A stretch of 64,000 nucleotides of DNA from assembly GCA_022113835.1 (NCBI GenBank), contig JAILWY010000015.1:1364001-1428000 (forward strand). Direction: 5' to 3'. This document shows, piece by piece, positions 10,571 through 23,563 of the stretch; positions within the stretch are counted from its first letter, which is position 1; each line of letters starts with the position of its first letter. Position numbers and translations under genes: made by a program. This stretch comes from Atopsyche davidsoni. Taxonomy: Eukaryota; Arthropoda; Insecta; Trichoptera; Hydrobiosidae. The notes under the pieces are model-generated. The model worked only from the letters and a program-made list of their open reading frames with translations. It was not told where the DNA came from and did no database searches.

Positions 10571-12714
10571 CATTGAAAACAGCAATTGAACACCCTTCAG
10601 AATAAAATGGGGATGAATTCATAATACAATGTCACAGCTGTTCGACGATTATACAAATACTTACCAATGAAAAGCAAAAATAAAAACAAGCATAAAAAAA
10701 CAAAAATAAATCACCTCGTACATTTATGGATACTTTTGTATCACTTTTACCTTTTAAATTTTAAACAATTTTTTCAGATTTTTTTTACATTTAAAGCTGT
10801 TTTACTGGCATAAAAAAAATCTGTACAAACGCTTTCAATGACACAGTTAGTTCATATAAAATGGATAGAAATCACGAAATATTTATTTATTATACAATAA
10901 CATTCGATTTAATTACAGGATCACGTCAGTTTAAACAATAATGTGATAGTCAGAAAGCAAAGTATTATATCTTAATTTTTATTGAAAAAAGCCTTTGCAT
11001 TGATAAACCATTAGTCTAAGGATCGTATGATATATGAATATTAAGCTATCCAGTAATTCAAACTTTGATAGAAATATCTCCAAGTGTATGTCTTTCAAAT
11101 TGAATATGTGAATATGCGCTTACAGTGTATTTGAAGGATGCAGTCGAGATGTCTGTAAACTTCTAAAAGCAAATGTCTACATCAGATACAAGGCATTATT
11201 CTCTAAAGTAATGTAACTATAATAAAGTGCTTTAGGCTTTTGAATCCTAGACATTGTTAATGGTTTAATAATGTTCAAAACTTAAACCTATGCGAGCTTT
11301 CTAACCAGCCAGTTATAAGTTAAATTCGCGTGAAATAATAATTTTTTTATGAATAATTTTTCCCCTGAAATAATATGTTTTGGAACAATTATATTATTTA
11401 AGTTCTTCATATATTTTTAAAAAATTTATCCATAAATGTTTCAACTATGAGTCTTAATCGATCTTTTATTTAATACATAATACGTTTTTTTTTAAGACTT
11501 ATTTAATAGATATTCATAGTAAATAGTAACCTATTTAGATATTTTTTTATTTTTACGTATTTCATGCGTTTCTGCAAAATCGTTAAAATTTATTCTTGTT
11601 TACCCAAAGAAGAACATCTCCAGTGTTACCAGTATCCCAGACATATCTTCAGGGATTAAATATTTAATTTTACTTCCTTTTTTCTAAATTATAAATGAAG
11701 TAACTCCAGGCACCATGCTGTGATGTAATATTAAAAATAAAGGGTTTCATCCCGTCTCGGCCCTTCACGGACGGAGGCCACATTCTTGGCTGAAATATGA
11801 TTTTCAGGACAACAAGACAGTTTGAAACTTTCAGGTGAAATATTAAAAAATTTAAAAACCCGATGAAAATCGCTATTATTGAACAAAAAAATATCTTGTT
11901 AAAACAATAACACTTAAAACTTAAAAAAAAAATCAACTCCACATAAACCTTTCTACATCAGTTTTACAATATTTACTCAAAAGTTAAAATCAGTATATTT
12001 TTTTAGTATTATTTGTGTGTCATTTTCTGATGCCCATCTATATTTGAAAACACCATGCTCGCTCGAGTATCACCATGGGACATCTTGAGTGGTGGGCTCA
12101 AATATATTTAGCACGAGGAAAAGGAAATAGAGACCGAAACATTGGAAAATAAAAAACCTTAAGCAGCTCAACATCCAAGAAACTACAATATGATCAAAAA
12201 CAGCTCCCGTTTAATCTTGCGAACATACTAATTAAAGTTAATATAACATATTAGATTTTATTTCAAAGATATTATAATAATGATGATGTGTAGCATGTTA
12301 AAGTATTATACTTAAATTTTACGCATATATCTTGAAATGTATCCTGAAATTTTCATTTTAGGGAGGTATTTGGGGGAAGGTTGGGCTGCGGCTATTCGTC
12401 GGGATAACGCCGCTCATGCCTCGAAAGCCACTTCCGGGATGCAAAGCGTTGTCATGTTATGTATTATAACCCCCACTGCATACAAAATGGTATCGATTAC
12501 AGACATGATTGATAGCACGCCTTAACCCTTCCGCTAAGCCTGAGGTATTATATCTCCCATAATATCTCTCATATTCTTATTTCTGACTCCCTTATTTTTT
12601 TGCACACAAAAAAAAAATTTTTTTCCTCATTTTAAACTAGTGGCGTATTACAAATTAAAACAATTTATCGTGGATATGATTTTCATTTACAATTTTGTAA
12701 TATGGCCCTCAAAT
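10571..12714. other. AT-rich DNA, no gene seen
   Basis: A GC-richer patch at about 12360-12540 carries a 62-codon frame without a recognisable domain. A 90-codon frame (11670-11942, minus) is hydrophobic low-complexity sequence. No transposon ends seen. Confidence 0.55.
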
Positions 12715-12910
12715 AAGTTGTCAGGGGTGCAGCACCCTCGTCCCCACCCCTGGAGCCTCTCCCGTTACAAATGACCGCCCCGGCCGCCTCTGGTAAATGA
12801 CCTTAATTAAACCAGTGGCGCCCCGTGAGGCCCTGCAAGCGGGAGCTGCATCGGCTCATTAATTATACGGCAATTTGTTTTGTTCCTACGGCACTGCAGA
12901 TTCTGCCGAT
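12715..12910. promoter_or_regulatory. GC-rich island with AATTAA sites
   Basis: Runs such as CCCCGGCCGCCTCTGG and AGTGGCGCCCCGTGAGG alternate with CCTTAATTAAACC and CATTAATTATACGG. No long frame. Same compositional signature as the islands at 10360 and 49230, so grouped with them as a possible conserved non-coding element. Confidence 0.3.
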
Positions 12911-13077
12911 GGAAAATGCATCATAAAATAAACTATTTAAATTATATCTAAACGCGATCAAAATACAAGCAGTTAGGATATTGATACAAATATGAAACTA
13001 CGAGAAAATCACTTAGAGTATTTTTATACAACACCGGTAGAATCATATTATATTTTTTTATGTATTTAATTAAATAA

Positions 13078-13742
13078 TCTACTATAATAATAGCCATTGT
13101 TTGTGTGTGTGTATGTTTCATTTTTTGGTTCTCTATAGAATATCTTAAAAGATACAACGCTGATTTTTTGCACGCAAGTTCAGTGAGATTTTCCGCAGTT
13201 ATGTGCCGAATTTAAAGACGATAGGATAATATTTTCATTCATAAACTAATTAAATAAAACTATCAAATATGATTTATGTACGAATTATATGATTCTGTTG
13301 TTCACAGCGAGAATTTCAAATTTAGAATGTTTACAAAAAAACAAAATATGATGCTTCTAAGAAATTTCCAGTTATGTCAGCTTGACACAAGTACAAATTT
13401 TATTTTTTAGTTGTGTTAGAAATTATTAATCACATCATTAATAACATAAAATGCCTCCTAAAAAAATAACACCGTCTAAGCACAGCAAACGTAATTAAAA
13501 AAAGAATAGCACAATTGAACGTGATAAAGACTGCATCTAATAAAGAACAGTGCAGTGAAAGTGATTCGATGTTTGTGACACGAAATGTGATATTTCCTAG
13601 AATGGCTTTGCTTTCGAAATTAATATCCGGTTATTAAAAAAATATGTGTACAAAATATTCATCTAATTGTCAGCCAAACATATGTTCAAACACTATTGCA
13701 TCGTTCATCGATATGTCATTTTATGACGGGCTATATTTCTAG
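13078..13742 (+). mobile_element. Non-autonomous Helitron, copy B
   Basis: A 665-bp second copy of the Helitron at 2298. It has the same TCTACTATAATAATAG start after an A, the same CTAG end (13739-13742) before a T, and a GTCAT/ATGAC hairpin with TTT loop (13715-13727) near the 3' end. The MPPKKITPSKHSKRN vestige recurs at about 13451 followed by a stop. The GT tract is shorter than in copy A. Both copies share the same broken frame, so they probably descend from an already non-autonomous master. Confidence 0.87.
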
Positions 13743-13990
13743 TAATAAAATAATAATTACGGCTAGTTTTTTTAAAATAAGAAAGGTTGTTTAGAGATAA
13801 TACCTCGCAGCTGAAATCAGAGAAATCTCTCGCATTTTCACAACAATAGGGAAGGCGCTGATCGGAGCTTTGTGTTAAAACTGAATTTATTGTGGTGGGA
13901 TCCTTGCTTCTGACAGAATTTCAGGGATCGAATCAGGATCAGTTAAGCGCAGGTGCTGCAGCCTCTGCGGGGAACCTTCGGACCAAATAA
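13743..13990. promoter_or_regulatory. GC-richer island
   Basis: About 13840-13985 is GC-richer, including GGGAAGGCGCTGATCGGAG and GGTGCTGCAGCCTCTGCGGG. No long frame or transposon ends. A regulatory role is only a possibility. Confidence 0.2.
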
Positions 13991-15235
13991 AAAAATATTT
14001 CCAATTTATTTTGCCGTGGAATTCTGTTGAGGGGATGAAATGTGCCAATATTTGTTTTTAGGTTTTTTTTAAGTGACAATTGCCTTGTGTTGGTCTCTGC
14101 TTTATTTTGTTGAGATTATTGATGTACATTTTAGTGAAATGATTAATTCGCATATTTCACATCAAAACAAAAAAATGTCTAATGAAAAGACTAATTGAAT
14201 ATTGAGTAAATATGTTAGACAGAATTTAACCTTTTCAAGTGTTATTTACAGCTATAAAAATTTATCTATCGATCAACATTCTTGCTAAATAAATTGAGTT
14301 TGTAAAACATAATGTGTATGTTACTTTCAAAGTATAAAAAAAATATTTTAAAAAGCTCTCTCTGGTATTATTTTTTTCAGGCTAATACTGAAAACAATAT
14401 ATTTATACAGTTAACAATATACATCTGCCGTTTTTTTTTTTTATTATTTAAACTATCGCAATGTAAGTAAAAAATACTTTATAAAAAAAAGCATTACTTG
14501 ATGAAAGAATTGAATCACACGTTATTTTCATATAACATATTTAAAAATACAAATATATTTCACAGTATAAAATTCATACTTTTAATATGTGTATTGCGTT
14601 TTTTCTCATATTTTTCATTTTATTGGCTCATCATTAAGATCACTAACTTAACACAGTAAATCGTCCATTTGTTTAAAAATGAAAATTCTTGATAATGTGA
14701 GAAAGCAATTCTCGATTTATCTTTGCAACGAATAGCAAAAAAAAATGCCTTCATAATAATATATCGAGAAATAAACTTCCTTTGCTTCTTCTATTCGCCG
14801 ATTCGGACATTTCCGGTTGTCTTTGTTTCGATGGCCCGGCGCGCAATTTTTCGTCGGTTTTTGTTCTCTTTTATGGCTCGGCAAAACTTTTGTAAAAATG
14901 AGCGCTCGCCTCTTAAACAATGTTAATGAGACCTTATTTAAATTTATTACGCAATAAACAAAAAATGAAACTGTAACTCGGCACTTAAGAATTTAATTTT
15001 GAGATATACTTTATCACTAATATTACAAATTCTAAACTGCCTCCTTAAGTACGTTTTTTGTAAGCTCGCTTTAAAATGGTAAAAAAAATTGAACAAAAAG
15101 TATATTTTAACTACAAAAAATGTTATATTTTCTGTTTATTTTACAAAAAATACAATTACTGCACTCCCATGAGAAAATTTTTATTAATATTCTGAAAGAA
15201 AACTCTTGTCTAAATTACTTTTTGCATACACCTGA
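13991..15235. other. AT-rich DNA with one GC-richer patch
   Basis: About 14780-14925 is GC-richer, with TTCGCCGATTCGGAC and GGCCCGGCGCGC. Frames of 67 codons lie on both strands here and shadow each other; neither has a known domain. The rest is low complexity. Confidence 0.5.
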
Positions 15236-15239
15236 ATTA

Positions 15240-15355
15240 TTAATACAAATCGTTTTCTACCTAACTCAAACAGGTGTGTGACCAATAACATTAGTTTTTT
15301 TCAGAACTAGGTCTTCTCAATCAAGAGACTACGATCTTACCATTAATCCAACAAT
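15240..15355 (-). repeat. tRNA-derived SINE fragment, copy 1
   Basis: On the minus strand a tRNA-like head with TGGATTAATGGTAAGATCG (A-box-like) is followed by an anticodon-arm-like segment around CTCTTGATTGAGAAG. It is joined to a body ending GAAAACGATTTGTATTAAT. The body, including AATACAAATCGTTTTC on the + strand, is shared with 17849-17995, which also has a tRNA-like head in the same orientation. The B box is degraded. No poly-A tail or target duplication can be defined. Confidence 0.45.
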
Positions 15356-17844
15356 ATTTTTTAATTCATTAGAAAATCTTTTTTAAAACAAGTATTCATA
15401 TTTATTTTTCACTTACACCATTGTCACTTTTAAAAATCTTTCTTTGAAGCATACCAGCAAAAATGAATGAGACGAAAACACACACTTAGATAAAATTTTC
15501 CAAGGCACAAAAAACTTATAAGTAATATTTATTTTCAACCCCAAATATGTCAGTTCAAAACTTGAAAACTTCCCCGCACTTTGCTGCACATGCCACCAGA
15601 AAAATTGACAAAGAACATCCTAGAAATTATTCCGAGAGCTTTTGGCGTATCTGAAAGCTTCGGGAAAGTTCTGATTTTCTCTGAACAAAGGACTGCACCG
15701 GCAAGATGTTACAAATACCAACAGCCTCTGAGTGGTTCTGCCTCCTTTCATTTCAATTACAATTGTCTCTGTAAGCTTCCTTATAAAAGCTTCTATACTA
15801 TTCTACCTAAAATAGTTTTTTATTTTTATTTTTAAATAATAAATTAGCCATTTAGTTTTTTTTTTAATAAATGATATATAATACGACACGAGACATGAAA
15901 TTTAAACCATAGACTATAGTTGTATCTAATTTACCCACAGTATATTTGCAATTATACATAATTCTGAATATTGAAATGCTTTAGCCAATGTACCAACTTT
16001 AATTAAATAAAATATTATTTTACTTAATTGTCGTTTTAAAACAGATTTATTAGATGAAATTAAAATTTTCTAGGCCAATTCATCTACCTAAGACGATAAA
16101 CAATGGTTTCTAGAGAATTTTGTTTTATACTTAAACAAAAATGATTGAACTATTTCCGTAATTTCATATATAAACCTAAATTCGTTGAACAATGTGATTT
16201 TTTTAATTTTGACTTACATCTGTTGTAATACTTCTAACAGTAGGAGAAAATATTTTTTTATTGTGTAACTAAATTATACACAAAAAACAACTGTAATGTT
16301 TTATACAATTTACTATATTTTTGATAGCATGTAACAATGAGTATGAATGATAAGTTAACTAAAATTAACTTCAATATTCTTTATTTTTGTTATGTTATTT
16401 ACAATCGTTTTAAAGGGCAATGGTTACGATACGGTATGTGGCTATCCCTTGATCCTGCGCCCAGGTTATGGGGCTTATAACTTATGTACATGGATATCAC
16501 TATTTTCGTTATTGAGTTGGTGAAGGGAAATTTATGCCTTTTCAACATATTTACCATATATTTTCATTTTCATAGATCGTGTTATGGACGCTTAATAACG
16601 CAAAGCCTGCCGCACCAAAGAAACAATAAATATAAATTGACTAATATTTAGTACATGGATCTGCTGAAGTATGTTTACCATGAAAAAAGGTTCGCATGAT
16701 CTAAACATCAGTTACCAGCCATTTTCATAAAAAAAAATCTTTTTTTCTGATGCCATCTGTTGTCCAGTAGAAACATTTTCAGTTCAGTCTCACTTTCCAA
16801 GCATAAATCCGCATTTATCAATAAAGATAAAGTCCTCAGACACTATTCCACGAACTGTTGCGTCGTCATTTGAGTCATTACACATGCGATAACGTTCTAT
16901 GCGATGGTCACGATGCGCATAATCAGACTATCTAACTTTATCCGGTGTTATAATAGCCTGTCATGTAAAAAAATGTTTTTGGGGTAAAGATAATGATATA
17001 ATATTATTTTATGCATATTTTTTTTATGTTTTAGTAAATATACGAAATTTTGCTTTAAAAAAGCTTATCAAATAATAAAACAGTAATATATAGTATATTT
17101 AATAACAGACCACGGAACATGCTACAGGGAGAAGTGCAAAAAGTAGCATACATTTCCAAAGTCAATATTTAGTAATATTACCATAAATTGGTACATATTT
17201 TTTTGTTTTAGCATAAAAACGTATTTGGTGTTTATCCATAATTTTTTAAACAATTCAACAAAACACGAGAGTTAAACGAATTCATATATTTTTATGTCCA
17301 CGCCACAACTTTAGTTTAGTGTAAAGTTTTACTAAATATGTTTGCTCAACGCGTTAAATTAAAAATAAACACCAAGGCACGTCCGTTTATCCGGCGATAA
17401 ACAATATGTAATTAATTTTTGCGGAAGCAGAACCACAAAGTAAATTAATTTGCCTCAATATTTACATTTTACGGTGCTTTGTAATGGTTTTACAATAAAG
17501 CTGCGAAAAACCACTCCCGAAGAAAGCTAGGAAAGATCCTCTTTGAATTTGCATACAAACAAAGCGCTTCTAAATAGAGGTTTTATTTATTTTATGTTTA
17601 AGTAAGGCTAATACTCATCACAAACTATTAAAATGTACTATAATATTTTTAATTAAAAAATATTTTTTTTAAAAAGATCATATTTTTTTTAATAAAATTT
17701 TATTTATAGCATATACAAGTTTGTAAAAAATTTTTTTTTTTCAGAAATATGAAACGATGAATACATTTTATATTTGCAATATAAATGAATATCAAATACA
17801 GACATGATGACTGAGGTTTTTATATTTGTTTTGGTACATGCAAT
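15356..17844. other. AT-rich DNA, no gene seen
   Basis: An 84-codon frame (15581-15835) has no recognisable domain. Patches near 16430-16510 and 16780-16930 are less AT-rich but show no features I can name. Confidence 0.55.
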
Positions 17845-17848
17845 GTCA

Positions 17849-17995
17849 ATACAAATCGTTTTCAACTAAACTGAAACAGCCGTAGGCCCAATTATTATAC
17901 ATAAATCAGGAAAGAGTTTGAATTGGGGACCTTTTGATCAAAAGCGCACTCTAATAGCTGAACCAACAACCTTACATCTTCAAGCTTCCCCAAAA
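17849..17995 (-). repeat. tRNA-derived SINE fragment, copy 2
   Basis: The minus strand reads GGTTCAGCTATTAGAGTGCG (A-box-like), then the palindromic CTTTTGATCAAAAG as an anticodon arm, then AATTCAAACTC as a weak B box. The body contains GAAAACGATTTGTATTGA, shared with 15240-15355. A chance 131-codon frame (17918-18313, plus) overlaps it and is not a gene. Confidence 0.5.
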
Positions 17996-18850
17996 TATCG
18001 ATCAGCTCTCTGGCCTACTGGTTGCGCTAAAAATATCGATTATTTTATCAAAATATATAAATATGTTTCTATGTTTTGTTGGCATTATTATATTTATGTC
18101 GCAGGTAAATATATTATAATTGTGGCACAGCATACAGCACAGTGTGCAAATCAGAGTTTGAACTTCCACAGGGACATACAAGCTATTTTAAATTCTGGGA
18201 TAGAAAACCCAAAGTTTATCCTTCATAACCAAATGCACTCACCCAGTAAGCTCTTGTCAAAGTTGGATTTGAAAACTATATTTCCTAATCCAAAACCATA
18301 TATTAATGTTTAATACCATTATATAAAAGGTATTTCGTTTGCAGGTTTTGGCAGCCTAAGGAGAAAATATATTTTATAAAAAATATTTGGTATTTCTTCT
18401 ATAAAACCTATTACTGTATGTTTTTATTGTTGTATTGAAATTTTAATTTTATTTTTCTCCAAAATACTGTATGGATGAATTTATTTAAATTTTATCATTA
18501 TTTTAATATGTTTGTCGTCATTTTTACTGTTAGTGCATCAGCCTATAAGCTTGCGGCCCCTACTACTATTACTATACAAAGTAGTTTTGTTTTAGTCTTG
18601 GATGTCCCTTAATCGTAAAATTAACACAATAATCAAGTAAATAGCCATGGTTTTCAGAAAAAACCATTTCACTAAACAAATTGAACCATCAATCAATGGG
18701 ATGCATCCCTGAATCAATTCCATTTTTTTATTTCCCCGCTGCAGATCGTTTACAAAACATGTTTTCTTCACAAACACACCATGAATCATAGAAATTCGCT
18801 CCTTTTCAGGGGGAGGGTCGCCCTCCCGGCGCCGGCGTCTGCATTTGGGA
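17996..18850. other. AT-rich DNA, no gene seen
   Basis: Ends in a short GC-rich strip (18805-18842) just before the MITE. No gene, RNA or repeat boundary supported. Confidence 0.55.
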
Positions 18851-19390
18851 TATACAGGGTGATTCCAAACTTGCTACTGACCTTTCAACCTGTCATAGTA
18901 TTGATATGCTATTAATATACTATATAAATACTAATAAAAAATCTTTACGTGTTTTTTTTCTGATATTTAAATTCGTCATTTAAATTAATAAAAATAATAT
19001 CTCCAGTACGAGAATCTATCATTATATACAGGGTGATCCCAAGCTTTCATCAGACCCTTCAATAGTCATTTTTATTGATATTCATTACATTAAAATACTT
19101 GAATAATAATTTCTAAAACAGATTAATTAAAACTGGTTAATTAAAAAAAATTGGTACAGGCAACACTTGTGGTATAATATAGAGGTCGCACCAAATTTGT
19201 TGATGACTTATTGACCTGTGATTTCTATTCACATCCTTTACATAAAAAGATTCCAAGATAGTTAAGGATTCAATAGATTTTGAGAAAACGCTGGTACGCC
19301 AAAAAAGAGTTTGAATTTATTTTTGTTTTCAACATAGAAAAAGAATGCCATGTTGAAAAATTTGTAATAACCTTGGAATCACCCTGTATA
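18851..19390. mobile_element. TIR element (MITE) with internal tandem units
   Basis: Bounded by a perfect 18-bp inverted repeat, TATACAGGGTGATTCCAA at 18851 and its complement ending at 19390. The outermost TA could be the target duplication, in the manner of Tc1/mariner elements. A second copy of the terminal sequence in direct orientation begins at 19025 (TATACAGGGTGATCCCAAGC) and a weaker third near 19179. The interior is therefore a degenerate tandem of about 155-175 bp units. No transposase is encoded. The family is not recognised. Confidence 0.7.
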
Positions 19391-20849
19391 AACTAGCAGT
19401 TCTCTTTGTAAACTGCCCAAAAGTTTGCGCTAAGGAGGGAGTTTCTCGAGAATGATGACGCGACGCCTTTTCGTACGAAAAAAATGCGATCTTTATGTGA
19501 CACGTCGAATAAAGTTGTTGATTCCTAATATTTATCTTTATGGACAGTCCCTTTCTTTTTTACGGATTTTCGTCACCCAAAAAACTTTTAATGCTAGTTA
19601 TGAAGAAACAATAATTTTCAAATAAAAAAAAATATAGGTTAGTTTACAGAATGTTTTAGGCAAAAACTTTATATGTTAATAAAATAAAACAAATTTAAAA
19701 ATAAAATCATCGCATTTTTTTTTACGAAGGGTGCAAAATATTTCCAGTTCACAGAAGCAAAGCTATCTTTTCATAGTGCAGGCGTGACAAGTTAGATAAA
19801 GTTAAATATTTTTTTTACCAAGCCGAAAGCTTTTATAACCTCGCGGCTCTTATTTCAGACAAAAAAATATAAAAGCCTCCGATATCAAATTTCAGAGGTT
19901 GAACTGAAAACGCGAGCAAGTCGTGTTTACCCCTGAATTTATTTTCACGTATTGTTTTCATTTTAGTCTTTATTTTGGGTGTCGATTTTTGTGTTGTTTT
20001 GTGGGTATTTCTAGAAAACCTTTATTATTCAAAATAAAGTAAAATAAAACATTTTTTTTGTGATTACAAACATAAAATGTGCTCGATGTAAAATAAAACA
20101 ACTCTTTTTCACCCGGAAACCTTAAAATATTCAATAGATTCACGTAATACTCATTGTATAAAATACGTTAAAATACAAGCATACAATAATGGAAACAAAA
20201 TTGATAAGAGAGGGATTAAAACCCATTTTTTGGGTTATCATAACTGGGATTTATATTATTTTTTTTTACAGCAACTCTTTCATTTATTATAGACATTTCA
20301 ATTTCAAAAAAATCTTTGTTACTTTGTAAAAAAATTTGTACATCGTTTAACGTTCAATTTATACTATATAAAAATGATTTTATACATCAACATACTAAAT
20401 CTGAAATCTCTTTAATATTCATCGTTTTCTTTAAAAAATTTAAGAACAATAAATAAATTCATTTATTTATTTCGAAGTATTAGTACAAAAAAATTGAAAG
20501 ATTTGTTTCACCAAAAAAATAATTAATTTTTAATTTAACCGAATTCTACATTCATACTTTGATGAATTATAAATATTTATTTTTAAGCGTGTGTATCAAT
20601 TACCAAAATAAATAAAAAATAAAATTGAACTTGTATTATCAGACATTTTTAATATCAAGCTATTAAGAATAATGAAAGTGTAAAGGCATTTCTCAAATCG
20701 CGTTTGTAAAAGTATAAAAAATTACACTAACAAATTTAATTTTTATTCAAATATTCACCACTGTCAATGTACAAAGTTGCTTCTATTATTTTTTGTTTTT
20801 TATTTTTTTATTTTGCGTACAAATTTGAATATTTATTAGCTATTGTCAA
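19391..20849. other. AT-rich DNA, no gene seen
   Basis: Very AT-rich with long A and T runs. No transposon ends or gene seen. Confidence 0.6.
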
Positions 20850-21020
20850 AAATATTTACAGTCACACTGCCTGCCATTCTCGCGGGTGCTCTTGCCACGT
20901 TTTATTATCCGACCGGGGGGAGAAAATTGAAAATAATTCGTATTAAAACATTCAGGGGGCGAACGAATGTTCAAACGCCGGTCCAGAGCCTCCAGAGAGA
21001 AATCAGCTTTTTAATTATAG
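20850..21020. promoter_or_regulatory. GC-richer island
   Basis: Includes TGCCTGCCATTCTCGCGGG and AACGCCGGTCCAGAGCC with homeodomain-type TTTAATTATAG. The 74-codon frame here has no known domain. Possible non-coding regulatory sequence only. Confidence 0.22.
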
Positions 21021-22119
21021 CGAATTTCATAATGTCAAAAAACATATATTTCAATAAATTTCATTAAATACAATGACAAATTATTTTTAACTCTTACTGT
21101 AAAAAAAATCATATTTCATAAATTTTATTGTTTTGTTTTGGGCAAAAATGTTGGAGTTAATTAAAAATATATTCTGTTAAATATTAATTCTAAAATTTAA
21201 TAAAAATACATGGAATAAAATAACTTGTTGCAACAATTTACGATATTTATTTATATTTATATTTATATAAGCAATTGGTTCGTCGGTTTTTTCAGTTGTT
21301 GTCACAAATTTTTCAACAGGATTCAGAGTAAAGTTTTTTTCAAAACGCTTGTGCAGGTTTTTTTTGTTGTTGGAATACTTTGGTAAACAAACGTACAATT
21401 CTTCTGTGAAACTACTTCTCACCGAATAAAGAGTATAGTGAAAAATTGTAAAGCTTTTTGAATGTTTTGTTTGATTGTTTGTAAAAAAAAAACGCAAGCA
21501 CTCAAATTTAAGCATCTAGGTTTATTAGAAATACGTATATAAATTAATTTATTTTTAGTTTTGTGTCGTATTTCTAATTATAACTTACACGACGACATCA
21601 TCTTGAAAACGTTTATTTGCAGTAGTACGCTGAAATATTCAATTCAGCTGATACTTAACATAAATTTTAAAACGTTGGAAAACAAAAACACAGAATAATA
21701 TCGTGTATTTTATATAATAGCGCCTTACATAACATTTAAGCTATATAATTGTTATTTCTGCCGTTGAATTCCAAGCATCAAAATAAATTATATTTTATTT
21801 GAGAGTAATGAAATTTTTTATTTGTCGTAATTCAAAGATATGAATATTTAATATTAAATGCTTATTCATGTAGAAATGCAAATTTATTGCGACGTATAAG
21901 GCCGCCTCGCAGATTTTTACTTGTTTTTCAGTACTGCAATATGATAACCTGCATGAACATAAAAATAACATGTTACACGTTTTTCAGATATATTATGAAG
22001 ACAGAATAGTTATTTTGATTGTTCAAGGACAAATCCTTTGCATATGCATTTTAAATAAATGCAACACAATAAGCTTTTGGCTTACTCCAAGCAAAGTTAC
22101 GGATAAAATGCTATGTAGC
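21021..22119. other. AT-rich DNA, no gene seen
   Basis: A 112-codon frame (21177-21515, minus) is low-complexity and without a domain match I recognise. Nothing else seen. Confidence 0.55.
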
Positions 22120-22520
22120 ATCAAAGGATGCTATCCGTCAAGGCTCTTGCGAAGGTTGCTGAAGGGCGGATCGTACCGCCGGTGCGTGGCGAGAACCACG
22201 TAACGCGTATAATCCACGGAAATTAAATTATCATAAAAGAGCAGTTTAGTGCGGGGGGACGGTGGGCGAGACGCAAACTCCCGAAATTGAAAACAATAAA
22301 ATTCAGCCTCAAGAAATAATTCCGGCGATGAAGAAATTGTTTGCGAGCGCTGCAACTCGGCCGGCGCTTTATCTGCGGGGAATCGTTACATCGACTCTAA
22401 ACCCCGCCTCATTAGTAAGCGGACCTGGTTTTTAAGCCACGATTTACATAATCAACAAAACTACCTCTTAGTTACGTGGCTTGCGCGTTTGCTTCTCGGG
22501 CGTGAAGTCCTCAGTCTGAT
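22120..22520. promoter_or_regulatory. Extended GC-rich island
   Basis: About 400 bp of GC-richer sequence with two neighbouring small hairpins (GGCGG/CCGCC and CGTGG/CCACG, about 22164-22201), GCGGGGGGACGGTGGGCG and TTACGTGGCTTGCGCG. Overlapping 74-77 codon frames on opposite strands have no known domains. Grouped with the other islands as a possible conserved non-coding element. Confidence 0.28.
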
Positions 22521-23510
22521 TCGAGCTATCAACAATTAAAATAATCCTTTAGACACACGACTATAAAACAAAAAACACTTGTAATGTAGCCAATTGAAAA
22601 CCATGCAGTCTATTACTGAAGCAGCATTATTTTTATTTAATGACCATGATGTTGATTGTGTGACAATAATTTTTAGCCTCCACCCCCACTGATGAAACTA
22701 ACATGCAAATAAACGCTGCTGTTCAGTTGAAGCTTTTACTGGGTGCAATATATTTTTCACCATTGCACGCGAAAAACTCTTTTTATCTCAAATATTTGTT
22801 TTAAATATTTTAATTATTTCCAAGAATTTTTTCGATATGAAAATATTAACATATAACATAAAATAATATCTGATATATTCACAACCGGTATAAAGGTGTT
22901 TTTACTATGTTTCTCTCGTTTCACTGTATTTTTTCAGGCTGAAACTTGAAAGTGACTCCAGTCATTCAGCAGGGGATGGTGCAAGGTAGATGGGTAGATA
23001 GGTATAATGCGATAACAGTCTTCGAAGCTGCGGCCAAATTAAGAGGCTTTAAGCTATGGGCTTTTTGTAGAGATTGAGCTTTTATGTAGTAATAAGGAAT
23101 CCGGAATATTCAATAGGATTTTCAGATTCGAGGCTTCGTGATTTTCGAGTAAAATGAGAGTGTCACATTAGTTGGAAATAATAAAGATTTCATCGCGATT
23201 GAATTAAAAGTAGACATTTAATAGTTTTTTACGATTTTTTGCCTGTTTAAACCAAATCGTATTATTCTTATCATTTTAGATTTTTGCAAATTCTATTCAA
23301 AATAATTTATATGCGTCCAAAAGCGTTGTCAAATTTATTTGAATTTAATGATATCCTTTGTTTTTTTTGGGTGCCACATTTTAAAGACGATGAGATTACA
23401 TGAAATATATCTATATTTGGATAATTGTATAAGTTCAGCTGTACTTTGAACTTTTAGATATTGTCGCTTTTACAGTGGCTGAAATCCGAAAACGAAGAAG
23501 GAAATATTAT
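22521..23510. other. AT-rich DNA, no gene seen
   Basis: No recognisable gene or repeat end. 22960-23060 is somewhat GC-richer. Confidence 0.5.
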
Positions 23511-23563
23511 TTATTAATGATAAGGGTAACTTTGTATTCTTTCATCACTTTGAGTTTATTATA

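Noticed and set aside
17918..18313. 131-codon open frame
   Set aside because: It begins at a non-ATG codon inside a SINE-like sequence read in antisense and has no recognisable domain.
21177..21515. 112-codon minus-strand open frame
   Set aside because: Low-complexity AT-rich translation without domain, signal peptide or splice context.
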